NCBI GenBank assembly: GCA_010645155.1
Contig: JAAGOF010000251.1
Location: forward strand, 227,375-291,374
Reading direction: 5' to 3'
Source: Tigriopus japonicus
Lineage: Eukaryota; Arthropoda; Copepoda; Harpacticoida; Harpacticidae
Length of the DNA stretch: 64,000 nt
Position numbers and translations under genes: made by a program. The notes below the pieces were generated by a model. The model did not search any database. It was not told the origin of the DNA and saw only the letters and a program-made list of their open reading frames with translations. Every line of letters begins with the position of its first letter. Position 1 is the first letter of the stretch. This document shows, one piece after another, positions 49,001 through 62,800 of the stretch.

Positions 49001-52000
49001 AAAGGCATTGGTTTCCAGGAATTTGGCGTGAAGGATTGCTCAAAACCAATATTGGTTTTTAAGCTATTCAACCACGATTCGCCCTGAGAATCTTCTTAAA
49101 GAACCCACACAAAGTGATCACGCTTCAAAAACCATGCAATCCGTTGATTTTTCGCCAAACCATTCTTGCTTGGCCTTGACAATGGCGCTTTTGACTCATC
49201 GGGTTCACTTTTGAGGGGACAAAAAAGGTTCTTGCAAAGTATGCTCTATATAATTAAGTTTCATAAACACGAGTTTGTAGCGCAAAAAGACGTTGAGAGT
49301 AACGAGAGCAGACAAACGAACGTGCTCATGGATCAAGGTGGTGGTCAGGAAACAGCCCTCATAAATTAGAAATGTTGCCTGAATGGACAGACAGACAGAT
49401 ACTCGGGGATTTTGGGCTTGGAATATGCACGGTTCTCCCCTTGAGAATCCGCACTTTATAGCCAGTCAGGCACCATGGCGTGATTTAAAATAAATCTGGA
49501 CGAAAATGAATGACCGGTACAAGGTTGGGAGTCATGCAAAAGGGGTAAGCAAACATCCTGTATCCTTTTCAAAACCATTCCTAAACCCTCTCTTCCGTCT
49601 ATATTTTCGTTCTCCCCAAGTGTGAAACGGCTACGAGATGATACTTTCATGAACGGCTACCAACCTCTCTTATCTTTGGATTTTGAAGAGCATCTGCCGA
49701 GTGGAGGTTTGTGGGTCCAGGGATGCTGCACAAGATGTCAGGACCCTTAAGTGATTATTGATAATGATGCTTCGTGCTGACTCATGGTTCAAGAGATGAT
49801 CATTTGAGCACCTTCAAAAAGAGGGCAGGTGGCAAGAGCATCTCGACAAACTTTGCCACTCTTCGGATGGTCCGATAAGCACGCTCGATCGGAAAGAGAC
49901 TCGACCAAGTTGATTCAAACAAACATCAAGGATTATAATTAAAACCAGGGGGGCAGCTGCCAGGATAAACGAATCATCAGGACATCAAACACACTCAAGA
50001 CGGGTCTTTTTTGTTTCGATAGCCAAGGTCGTAAGATATCTAGTGCATGCCACGAGTTCATCAGAAACTTGTCAAATTTGACAACGGCACCCAACTCTAT
50101 TGAAGCGACTCGACATTCCCTGATGGGCACCTGGTGCTCTACGTATCTACTGACTGGTCATTCAAGTGACCATGGCCAAGAGGTATTTATAGGCGATTAA
50201 ACTTGGCTGAACTCGATTTGAAAAGCGATATATTTTAGGACGAGGCTTTATTCAAATCTGATAATGACCCGGCATGATGTCCGGACTCAGAATGGATTTC
50301 GATCGATGGAGGGCTTGATTTTTGTCGCGGAGTAAACAAGAATCTGAAGTCGGTGTCGGGAACTTTGGTGTCGGATCTCGAGAAGACAAGCGTTAATGTT
50401 AAAAAACACGACGATCAATCTTGGTTGAACAAGCAATTCACGGAAAGATATGTTTGTAAATCTTCCACTTTGATTGGCGCATTAAAGTGGCCATAAAATT
50501 CCGAAAGAGCTCTTCCACCCGCCGAAAAGAGGGGAGGGTGGATTCCAAGACATGATTGCTCAAAACAAGCAGATGACGGACAATTTTATTTTGCTGATGA
50601 ACATGGTAGGATGAATTGCTTTCAAGTTTTTAAGAAGCATCTTTGAAAATCTGAAATCAATTCGCCTCTGCATGCTGAAAACGCCATTACTTGTTACATT
50701 ATTATGGGCCTCTTTTCTTCGGTGTATGATTTCGAGGTCGATTTATGACGTTCTCCAGAGATTTTTTGAATCTAATCAAAATTCCGATTGCACATGACGT
50801 TTATTTCACGATAACCCGAAAAGGCGTCAAAGCCGGAAAAATATTCCAAAAATCAAGGGTCAAAATCTTGTGTAACTCGTGAAAGTATTTTTAGTGTCTT
50901 GTTTCGCATCCTTGTAATTACATTGGTCTGAAATCTGATACTGGGACCTTAAAAACGGTTAGAGCACTATGATTATAAGAGTAAAAGCATTAGATTGATT
51001 GATCTCAATTAGGATCAATATCCAAACAGGATTCGAGAATAAAAGGAAAGCACAAGACAAAACGCATGGCTGGCAAGAAAATGCATGTTTACGTATTTTC
51101 AGAACATTCACAAATCTTCCAAGTGTCATAGTTTTGTTCAAAAAATTGTAAGCAAATTACTCTACTTCTACATTAGGTCTTCAATTTTTTCACAAACTCT
51201 GTGGAGACACTGATGCAAATTGAGACCAATCAGCTTCGTGCGCGTACTCTTACAATTATAGTGCTCTACAAAGAAGATTTTTTTTTTCAACCACCAGACT
51301 TTCAAGTGAAAAAAAAACGTTCGTAAATTTGATTCCGAACCGATGTGTGATTGTTTAAGCCGACAGGTGAGGTGCAAAATCATTGGAAACGCAAGCTGTT
51401 TCCGAATTTAGATTCCAGTATGGTAACCTCCTCACCCCTATTCAGGGTTTGGTTGTCCCTGAGAATTGAATCAACAATCCTAGCACCCTGTCCATTCCCC
51501 GGTCATCGAATGTCTCGAGGAATTAAGGACTTGAGCAGCTGGCATGTCGATCAAATGGTTCGAATTCAATTTAGGCGCTTGTTGAAACTCACATGATTTG
51601 ATTTCGGTTGTGCACTTGAACACCCTCTATGTTTGTCTTTTTCCAATCTTGAGGTCGGGCTAGAGATACATAGCAACTTGAAAATTAACCGCAATGTTTT
51701 TAGAATCAGAATTGGGCTGTGGATTTTGGTAGCACATGCCTTCTTTTCCGTGTCACCGCAATGAACGTTAAAAAAAAACAATTGAATCGAACTTTTGGCG
51801 CGTGTCTTTTTCGAATGAGAGAAAGGGAGCCGAACTTGCGTCTCATTTTTCTCCGCATTTCCACAAACAGAACCCGCAACTTAAGCAAACACTTGATGAT
51901 TAAGAAGTGTAGCGTCCTTTTGTTGTTGACTCACTTGAGCTCTTTCCCCGAGAAAAGGACGCCAAATGTCATCCATATGCTATGCCAAAATAACATTTCA

Positions 52001-55000
52001 TAACCACAAGGCACTTCAAATAAATTCCAAACGAAAATGTTGTTGCAATATTTTAAGTTTGCCACAAGAATTAATGGTGCTTTTTGGAGAAATGCCTGTT
52101 CAAAGATCAAAGATAATGAATTTGCCAACAAACATTCTCAAATTTGATTTATTGCCTAGCTGCGAAGGCATAAACCCCCCTTTTTCCTTGTTTCTTTTTT
52201 CTAATGTTGAGTTACACCACAAGATCTATATTTACAATCGATTATTGCAAACTATTTTCGATCTTTGTTTCTAAACCAAACTCGATACTTCTAATATCGG
52301 CTGAATGCTAGCTCATAGTAAAAATAGACCTGAGTGTGAACTGCTAATGCGATCATTATTTTCGCAGAATGGTTGAGAGCAATTCACTTAACGAGGATCG
52401 GAAGCCATTCGAGAAAGAGTTGCTTGCGTCTGCTCGTTGAAGCCAAAAGACCTGTTATCACACTCACACTGGCTTTTGGGCTTCTCTTTGTTCCAAAAGA
52501 TCCCAAGCTCTCGAAATGGAATTATCTTGTCTTATCATCTTTGCTTTTTCTGACAACTCTTTGACTTTTGTTCGAGGGTCAGAGAACAATGGCAGGAAAG
52601 TCAAACATGACCAGCCCCTCTCAAAGACAGACAGAGCCGAAGAGACAGAGAAAAACAGATGGCTCATGTTTGTTTACTTTCCCCAAAACCCAGCCCATTT
52701 TTCTGAATGGAGGATTGCAGTTTTGGCCAACTCGTTTTGGAATAATGATGATCAACCCATATCCGAGTTTGAAAATCGAACGAATTCTTACCGAGCATCC
52801 ACTTCAAAGAACAATAGGTCCTTGTGTGTCTCAATTCACCCATAATTGGAGCGCCCATTTGAAGTTCGAGTGCTGATGTCATGACATTTGACTCTTTTTT
52901 CGAGAGGCTCATCCCGCGCGTCTCGACGTAGAAATTTGATTGGAGCAAAGGCAAAGTGGCTTGATGGGTCACTTGTATGAAGGTGCCATTAACGAGGGTT
53001 CCCCATTATTGTTTAGCGAGCAGGTGACACATGTACCTTGAGGGCTTCCTTCACTTAAAAAAGGGGTCGAACAAGCGATGCAAGCTGCTCTTTGAGGACA
53101 TCTTGTGACTACTATTATCAGCTTTGAGCACATGACACAATGTGACAGGGGCTTTTCTTCGCTTCGACAACGAGATCTTGCCGAAAAGACAGATATTTAT
53201 CATATCGGATAAGCTCAGTGAGCATCAGACACACTGTTGTATTTCTGATCTTCCTTAAGGCCCTTTGGAACTTCTACTTTTGGCGAAGAAGGGATTGAGT
53301 CAATTTCACTCAACCAGGATCGAGACTCTAAATAAAGTTGGCCCCCAAGAATAACCGGATTGGGGCCCTACAAAAGGGGTTATAATTAGACATTTAAACA
53401 GTGGTGATTGGAGTGAGGCTTGTGTCTTTGACACAGAAAGTGTTGGGCGCAACCTCACAGAAGAAGATCCAGAAGTCTGATATCATTGAGGTGAGGAAGG
53501 CGACCGAAGAAGGTGTTAAACGACACTCACTGACACCCTTGTCATTAATCCATTGTCTCGATCGACTCGTTCCTAAATCGGCTTCTCCTTCCATAATGAC
53601 AATTGCTTCTTGTATTTCAAAAGAACAGCATTTTTAAATTTGGTTGGGATCCGGAGGAGCTCCTTTTCTACCTCATTCTACAATGTTGATTAGTGATGAG
53701 GTGACATAACCGACTGCTCTGAACTATTCGATTAGACCTTGACGTCTTTATATTGGCCGGACGTTATGTCTCCTTTTCAATCAAACGAGGTCTAGCGATG
53801 ACAAATTCAAGAAATGTCAGTACAAATGAATAAATAACGGACCGGATACGTCCCTCTTCTTCTGGATGAATGAAATTTTATGACCAATACCCTTGGGATT
53901 AAAGATCATTTCCCTTTCTTTTCGTGAGAAAGTACTCTTGACCGAGAATGAATGGGATTCCTGTTTGATCGAAACTTTATCAACCAAAGCCAAAAAAATG
54001 TTTGAAAAAAGAAGTCTTGATATTATTCTTTTTTCGTTTGGCTCGTTTGATGAAGTGTGAAAATTAGCTCAAATCTCTACCTTTTGTCTTGGTATATATT
54101 GTTCTATTGTTCTGCAGAGAGAGATGTAGAGATGATAAGTGTTGGATGGAACTATGGACGAGAAAAGAGATTTCCATCTGGATCAATTGGGTTTCCTCAA
54201 GATCGTGAGGAGAGACAAAAGATTGTTTTTGCTGACAATTGCAACTCTTTTGTCCAAGTTTTGGGTATTGTCCTCAGAAAAATCAGTCCAAGTTTGGGTT
54301 TTACCACGAGACAATTGTCAAAAGAGTGCATAATAACTTTTTGAACTATGATTCACGTCCTTTTCAAGGAACTTTCGTACGATTCTGTCAAGCAAAACCG
54401 ATGCACAACACAGAGATTGAACACCAAACTTTGTTGTTGTCAAAGCTCTCGAGACTCGATTCTTGTTAATGGAAAATCTTCAGGCTTGATTCTTGGCTAC
54501 GGAATGGACTTGAAGATCGACCAAAAATTTCCAGTTGAATGGCTTTTGCTTTGCTCTAATCAATGGATGGATGCACATGGCTTACCTTGTTCATCCACAC
54601 TGAACATGGCAAATTATGGTTGGACTTGTTGCTTGGTCCTTCCGAAAGAATTTGACACTGCTTAAAACATTTGCTGTTTGGTCAAGATCTTACGAACTGA
54701 AATGCGTCAAAAACCAAAGTTAGTAAGAAATAGGGATGTGCTGAATGTCCAGCTTTCGGATTATTTTCACATCCCAAACAAAGAACAAAAAAATTAGAAG
54801 CAGTGTTTGAGGATATTTGTCATGTTCACAGAGCTTCTTTGGTGGAGTCGACTTTTAAAGTCCTGAGACGTAACAGCGACAATTGATCATCGCACCAGGC
54901 ACGTGCTTGCTTGCTTGCTTACCACTGCACAAATGAAAAAACTCCATGAGCCGTAAAGACCTTTAAATATAGCTTAGAGTGCTCTACGACGAGCAAAAGT

Positions 55001-56149
55001 GCCACATTATCCAATAGATTTGTTTTTGACTCCTTGAACTTTTCGTGGAAGAATTCAAGCGGAAGAATTTGAATGATCGCCGATCAATGAGATTGGCATG
55101 CTTGAACAGAGGCGCTTGATGTAAAAATATGCACTCCATTCATCCATGGTTGGTGCCTTCTAGCCAAAAGGTATGGAAAATTGTCAACAACTAGCTCATA
55201 AAGTTTGGCCAAAACGCAACACGTGCCAAATGTTAACAACTTCACTACTTCCATCCAATCAGGTTACGGCTCCAAGTTCAGTTGAGCTCCCTCCAATCAA
55301 CGAACCAACCATATCCGTCCACAATTCATATAAGATGTGAAATTCTGGTCATCCCAGTGATCAACACCGGCAAACTAGCCAAGACTTATTCAACGAGCAT
55401 ATTGATGTGACATACGGGAGTCGAGGGAATTTATATACCAACCATAAAAGCGTCTCATTTTGAAATATGTCCCTTCGGAGGGGCAAGATTTCCAAAATCA
55501 ATGGCGAAGACGACTCCAGACGTGGTCCAAATATGGCAGAACGAAATCAAAAGCACAACAGACAGCTGATAATTCGGCTGGAATGGAAATCATCCTGGAT
55601 GAAGTGGAGCACTCATTGGAGGTAGCATGTAAACGAATGCTGGAATGGAGATGGGGGTGCTTTGGGTATATATGGGGTGGAGGTTAGAACGAGGAAGGAG
55701 GGAGGTGACTCCAATAGATCAACAGTTTTATGATGGCTTCCGGTGGAGTGGTTCGTTATTCGTTTCAATTCAAGAGCTCAAGCGAGATCCCGAGCAACAG
55801 TTTCGATTGCGATGTAGCTTCCACATCTAGGCTTTAAATCCTTCTTGTCGTGTTGGAAGTGAGAAGGCTTGGGGGCAATTTGATATATAGATATCAGTGA
55901 AAGAGGATCATTTATTTGAGATTTTGACAGCCATATCTGTGTCTTCCCATCTCCAAAGGAACGACATGAGTCTTGAAGCAGGGTAGATGGCAGCGTCGTG
56001 GCTTCGTGCCCCGCCAATGGATAGATGGATACGAGGGATGATTTGAGGAGAGTTCCAAACTCCAAAGCTAAGCACATAGAAGATCATCGTAGTTAGTTCC
56101 TGCCACTAGCCGTTTTTTTCTTCTTCCCTTGCTCGAGGGGGAACGCAAG
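31035..56149. other. About 25-kb gene-poor region upstream of Delta
   Basis: Reading frames are short, overlapping and without recognisable domains or paired splice sites. A run of twelve G lies at 40913-40924. Matches to the Su(H)/CSL consensus YGTGRGAA occur at 32853-32860, 33828-33835, 35492-35499, 39428-39435 (minus) and 53923-53930. Their overall density is about what chance predicts. The region could hold Delta enhancers or non-coding transcripts, but nothing in the sequence proves this. Confidence 0.4.
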
Positions 56150-56876
56150 CCTTTGGAAATCATCTTTGAACATCTGCCTTTTTCGCGTCGTTTCCCCCCG
56201 TCCACAAATGCCGCCTCACCCAGTGTTTCTCCCGCCTCGTTTGGTCCGTTTCCTGTCCCGAGTAAAGCTCGACCGGACTCGACTCGCCGATCGTCGGTCG
56301 GTCCGGGCCCGAAACCGCCCTCTCGGTTCTTCCAGTTCTTCCAGTAGCAACCCCCAAATTGGCTACCGGGTGCCCCAACTCAAGCGCACGACAATTCGAA
56401 ATGGGGCTACTGATTCAGAAAAGCCGATTGAAGGAAGGCAGGCGCGCGCTCGTATAGGAGCTGGTGGGGCATACGCGCGAGCAAGAGCGGGCTGCTCTCC
56501 AAAACAAACTTGACGAGCTACAGTTCTGCTTAGACTTGTGAGTGAGACGGATGTGTACGTAGCATCGGTTCGTCGCCCTCTTGGAAGCGAAAAGTTTCGA
56601 AAAAGTTATCGATCCCAAACCTGGGCAGAAGTGGACCTAGTGTTTTAAGTGTGTCTCGTTTCACAAGAATCATATTCATAGTCCTCATGTGTGCCACAGT
56701 TGTGCTCAATTTTCTCTTATTACGCTGACTAAGGTGAGCTAAAAAAAAAGGAAGGGCTTCTAAATACTAAAAAAAAGCCTCCAGGGTACTTTCTGGTTGG
56801 TCGCCAATTTGCCAATCTTGAGCGGAATTGATTTAATGATGGTTTTCCGTCCCATTTTAGATTGTAAATTCTCAAG
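56150..56876 (+). promoter_or_regulatory. GC-rich leader and probable promoter/5' UTR of Delta
   Basis: From about 56170 to 56560 the sequence becomes GC- and CpG-rich, unlike its AT-rich surroundings. A good donor (CTAAG|GTGAGC, after 56733) and acceptor (CATTTTAG, exon from 56861) suggest a 5' UTR intron just before the start codon at 56877. The transcription start was not pinpointed. Confidence 0.45.
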
Positions 56877-59800
56877 ATGAGAATCACCTCCATACCCGGC
56901 ACCATGATCCTCCTCCTGACCACCTTGGTCTTTAGTAGTCAAGTCGTAAGTGTTTATTTTCGGTCATGAAGCTAAATGTGCCCCACAGAATGAATTTCTT
57001 TCATGTTTTTTAATTCGCTCGGCGCTCGGTTATTTCAGGTCTCCGGCGAAGGCCAAGGCGTCTTTGAGCTCCGGCTGAAGAATTATGTGAACTCCATGCA
57101 AAAGAATGCCGAAGGCCAGTGTTGTGAAGGCTTTGAAACGGCCAGTGGTCTTTGTACAGGCTCTTGTGTGACTAAATTTCGAGTGTGTCTGAAACATTAT
57201 CAAGCCCGCATTGACTTGAGTAGTTCTTCAGTGTGCACATTTGGTGAGAGTTTCACACCGGTGCTATCTAACAACATTGCCAACTTTGATGTGATCTCAT
57301 TTCCTCTGGACTTCAAATGGCCGGTAAGCGTCTTCTCTTTCTTTGTTGTTGGCAGAGTCATTAGTGAAATTGCGCTCAATTTCATCTTTATCTCGTGGAA
57401 AAATTCGTTATGTCAGTTAATCCATTTTGGCCGAAAGGACAACAGTTTGCATAAGGCTTTTTTCATATGCCGTGTTTGTCTATTGCGGTTGAAGGGAATG
57501 GAATCTCTGGGAGCGTGATTGGAAGACAAATTGGAAGCTCATGTCATTCTGGTGGGATTTCTTCTCACTGGATGTGTTTCTTCAAAAGTTAATTTAACGG
57601 TGTATTAACCTCTCGATTTTCCGTTTTTTTTTCAGGGCACCTTCAGTCTCATCATCGAAGCTTGGCACGAAAGCAATCAGACCAAAGGTAGGACATATTC
57701 TCATTTATCCCTGATTATAATGAGGATGAGGGGGTTGTCCTCCTCGTCCTTCGGGTTAGAGGTCTCTAATGAGGCAGCAGGAAACTAACTCTCTCAGAAC
57801 AACCCGTTTTCATTAATATGCATAGAGGGCTCCTTTTTATCTTTCGTGTTCCACGGTTACTGTAGGTCAAGAGGCATTGTTTCCAGACACTCCACACAAA
57901 GTCCTCAATTCACTGATAGCAATCTCTCGAAATATATTCTCTTTCCCTCCACCCGTCTTCTTCAGCTTCTCCTCCTTACTTGCTTTTGCTCCCTCCCAAA
58001 ATCTTGGAAGAAGGAGAAGATGATGATAATAATGATGATGAGGAGTTTGGGAGAAGCTGCTACTCTTAATAATGCGGCGTTGAACTCTCTTGATAATGGC
58101 ATGGTCCAGTTCTACTACCTTTATATGCACCTTGGCTTCGTGCTACTTCTCTATCCCGTGTCAGAGTATGTGGAGTCTACAACTACTGGAGTTGGACATG
58201 AAAAAAATGATTCATGCCCTTTTGTAATGAACTGGTGTCGGTCGAGTTAGGTTGGGTCGATGCTCATAGGTTCCATAGAGACTCATGTACTCTTTCAAAA
58301 CTCGGGTTAGCATCGACTTGAATGCTTATCGTTTCTCGGGGGTAGGTTGGTTGAATATGAGCGAAAATTGAGTATGTGGTTGTGTCTTGTCAGGCTTAAT
58401 TACTTCTAATTACCCCAGCTTCACTGATCATAAACCATGGCAACATGAAAACCCATTTCTCTTTTGTTTTCCAAAAACTTTTTGAACTCGAATGTATGGG
58501 AAACTCAAGGGGGTTATTTGTCTCCAAGCCTTTTCTTTTGAGGGAAGACACTTGTATGTTTCGTAGACACTGCTAGGTGCAGTATATACTGAGGGAGGGG
58601 GTGGGTGACCTCCGAATCCAAAGCACTCCTGGGGGTGAGAAGGTCGGAGAGTATCATCATTGAAACAAAGCCAAACCCATTCAAAAGCCATGGGGCAATC
58701 GACTTTTCGAGTTCGATTGTAAAAAGCAGATGCATCTCTTCTTCACCGAAAACGAGAGCACAAGAGTGTTGTCCTCAGGACCTAATTAGAAAAGAGCTGG
58801 AGATCATCCTTGATTGGTGGTAGGATCCATCTTTCGATGGCGATGGTAGTGATGGTGGTTGTTGTTCTAGCCCAAACCATCCATTGCCAGTTGGCTTCGT
58901 GGTTAGTTTTTTCCGTCTTTCTAAAATCGCATTGCCCAGCTGACGGAAAGTGGCCGACTCTCGAGTATTGCGAGAGTTCCAAGAATAGGTTCACACGGTT
59001 TCAGAAATTGGTAGACTTTTGGAGAAGACAACAAATTTTGGAGCTTCTAGAAAATTGGCTCCATTCACTTGAGATGATTGGTGTGGTGTCGGTGTCGTTC
59101 GCTTGCGCATCATCCCGGTGTCGGCCCTGAATCAATGGAGTAGTTGCTCAGGGCATCTAAATCGAGAGAGAGCATATTCGTCAACAAAATCGAGGTGCTA
59201 CTCACCGGAAGTTGACCCTGAGACTCGTCGTATACGTGAATTGTCGTTTCAACCTTGAGAGCGTTGTCCCGCATCCACCAGATGACTGGGGTTGAAGAGG
59301 TGCAGACTCCCTGCCCATTTTTGGACAGTTAGAATGGGCAAGGGGTCAGGATCATCGTCTTCCATAGTGAACACCTATGACAAGTGGGCGCTGATCTTCC
59401 CCTGAAAACAAATACAGGATTAGGAGCTCTATCATTATCCTATTATGAACGATAAAGGAAAAGAGAGCATAGAGCACATGACACTAGAAAACCTTGGGGA
59501 CCTACGAGCAATGTTATCGTTCCTCTTGATCTCGCTGAATATTCCCCGTTGAAACAGTCCTGAAGTAATTTTTCAAAGTGCTCTACCGTCCACTCGATAT
59601 CAGCCTGATGGCACTAGAGATGCTTGGTCAGATATGAAAACCATGTCAAGCCATGATGAGATTGGCTTTTGCTTGTCCCCTCTTATGTACGGTACACGAG
59701 AGTAGTTGTGGTGCTCTCTGTCTCTTTTTTCCCACCCCGTGGAGAACGTCATTCGAGTTATCAAACCACATCTCGAGGATCCATGCCGAGCCAAGAATTT

Positions 59801-62800
59801 TTTGACCATTCCACTTCGCTTTGGGATGTTATTCCAACTATCTCTAGTGGATGATCTTCATGTGAACGGTGGCTATGTCGTTCACAAGAAGTAGTAGTTC
59901 AAAATCATGGGTTACTACTCCACGAACGGACTCTCGTAGGGAACTTGCCAATTTTGACCGACATGCAAATCCTAGGAGTGCTTTTGAGACATCCGGCGGG
60001 GTGCATGCTTGCCTTTTTTTGTGTCTGTAATCATTGATGAAGTCTGATTACTTGAAAAAAGGAGCTTATCTTTGTCTCATTCAAGAGTTATTAAGTCTTG
60101 ATTTATGTGTTAAGCTTCGTCGACGAAGTGCCATAAAATTTGAATTATTCTCTATTTACAATTCCCACGAACTTCCATCATTCTCTCTGTGGTGATTGCG
60201 TTCGTCATGGAACCTGCAAGACATATGATCTACCCTTTGGTCCAATTTATTCAAATTTCTTCCTCATCCACTCACTAACGTGTCGTTTCTCTGTTCTCGT
60301 TCATTGTAGGCGGCAGAAGTCTCATCAGTCAAGTCGCTGTCCAAGAGCGATTGGAAGCCGGAGACATGTGGACATCCAAGTTGGATCGAGAAGGCCACAC
60401 CCTTCTCGAATATGAATACAGATTGGTCTGTTCTGCCCATTATTTTGGGAAAGATTGTGACACGCTCTGCCGTCCCAGAAATGACCAGTTCGGCCACTAC
60501 ACCTGCAACCCTGAGGGCGAGAAGACTTGCTTGCCTGGATGGCAAAAGGATGCCACCAAGCTCGAGGGCGACTATTGTACCAAAGGTAAGAAAATGAACC
60601 TTTTTTGTTACGGTTGGGAGGGGAAAAAAGGTTTTGACAAGTGTGCCAACATCAACACTCAATCAACACGATCTGTCTGTGAGGGAGCTCGAGAAGAAAG
60701 ACAATTGAGGCAAAAAGATACGAATCAAAACTTGACCGAATTCGGTTAGAACACGCAAGACTGCTTCAAGACACATTCCAATCGATCGAAACTTCTGAGA
60801 GAAAAGTGTCAAGAACTTCGGATTCGGGATCCACACCCCCACTCTAGAAATCCGAGACAGAGTGACACATGTCCATGAGCATTAAGTTACACATCCTGTG
60901 ACTCCACAGACACCTCTCCCACTCACCTGGCTATTGTAGAACATGGCCGACTTCCGGTCAAGACTAGCTTCATTAAACTAAAGTTGGGCTCAATTTGCCA
61001 TACTTTCTATATCCCCCGGGCAAGCCTGTTACCCTAATGCTTGATTTAAAAGTGACGCCAGGCAATTTTTAAAGCTCCATGTCAGAGGCCAACGGTGTGC
61101 CTCAAGGGAGCCACATTGATCCATGAAGGAATACGAGAGACTCTGGTACATGTATGGCATGGAGGGAGGGAAAGAGGGATAGTGAGGGGGAAATCTTGTC
61201 GCGTGGCGTCACCAAGCCAATGTTCGTTCGTCACAGTTGTTGAGCTTCCCCTGTAGTGACGTCACACGTGTACCAGCCCTCCATCCATAGTAAGAGCGTG
61301 GCTTTCCTTTTGTTAGCTATCTATGGTACCCCAGCACTGATTCAACGGAATTCTGATGCATCATCCAGCTAGAAGGGCAAACTCCTGGAGAGACCTTTAA
61401 ATGTGTGCCATTGGATCGATATCAGGTTGGATTTGGCGGGTATTTTCCACCTTCATCTAAACTTTTGTTCCTGACCCACTCGCGTCTGGTAGATAGAACA
61501 AGCTAAAGGGAGGGAGAAAGAGAGGCCTTTGAAGCTTGGCTTAGCGTCGCTCTGCAGATGGATTATCCCTCGATTTCAAAGCACTCTTGGGCATTCTCTG
61601 GTGGGGTTCGGGAGCTCACAGCTGCCACATGTGCACATGTGGATGAGTAGTTATTCACTCCCCACACACGGACACCAAAGGAAAGACGAGGAGTGGAGCT
61701 ATTTCACTTAGAAACCAAAGCGACCGGAGACCCACATCTGCTTTGGTGTCCTGATCTTATGGAGCAATGAAGCTCTAGAAGAGCAAGCTTCCAGAAATGT
61801 TTACCTACTGAAGACTCGTCAACGAACGAATGGGGAGAAAGAATGAGACAAACATCCTTTTTGCCTTGTTGTTGTAAATGAACTCCAGAAGAGCACTACC
61901 AACAACTTCCAACTTCCTTTTGTTGTGAGCCCTAAAATGGGATCGGGGCTGTTTTTTTTCTTCTACCCCTTGACACCAGAAAAAAAACAGATTGCATCTG
62001 CAGTTTTTAAGGTAAAAACACCTCCACATCTGCATGGCTGGCATTTTTGGAGGCGCATTCATCAACCTTTCTCTGTGTAGAGGAAACCCGAATTAGGTTT
62101 TTGTCGCCAAAGCGTCTTCACAGGAAATTGCTTGGCAAATACTACAGCCAAATGTTGTATTCGTCCCCAACTCTTTCGTCGTTAAAGACAAGGTGTTATT
62201 TCAAGTTAGTTAGGCAGTTTAGAGTACGTTTGTGCGGTGGTTGGACGAGACTGCTTCTCGATTCGGGGATCTGGACAAAAGCCTATAATTTCCACATGTG
62301 TGAGATGGCATGAGTTGAAAAGAGCCCCAAAGAGGGTCTGAAAAGACCATCAATTGAATTCTCGGACTCTTTTTCTGGAGGCTCTGAATAACCATCCGAG
62401 TTCATTTGGACCCTCTATTGTATCTGGCCATTCAGCCCAATTTAGAAAAGTATGCAACACACATTTTTGTTAGATGCCATTCAAACTTAGAAGGAAGAGT
62501 ACAACTGTTTTCTCTCTCTCTCTCAATCTGGATTTTCGGCGGAAATGAAATGAACAACCTGCCATGTCGGAGTTTTAGCATATTGTTCTGCGCTCAATCA
62601 CGTCGTCGGAGTCTCCACTTACAAAAAGCTTGAAACTAGAGAGTATTACAACTCTATTGACACATTTCCTGTCTTAAACCCCTCCATTCCACCGAGATGA
62701 ATTCTGACCTTTGGCCCTTGCCAAGCAGAGTTTACGTGATCCAAGATTGGAGGAAGCCAGACTTCAAAACCACACAGATTTCTACTCGTCACAAGACCCA

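Noticed and set aside
52373..52972. Overlapping frames on both strands
   Set aside because: Similar-length frames on both strands without motifs; no support for a gene.
54057..54665. Cluster of overlapping plus-strand frames
   Set aside because: Three frames overlap with none dominant and no domain or splice pattern, as expected of chance.
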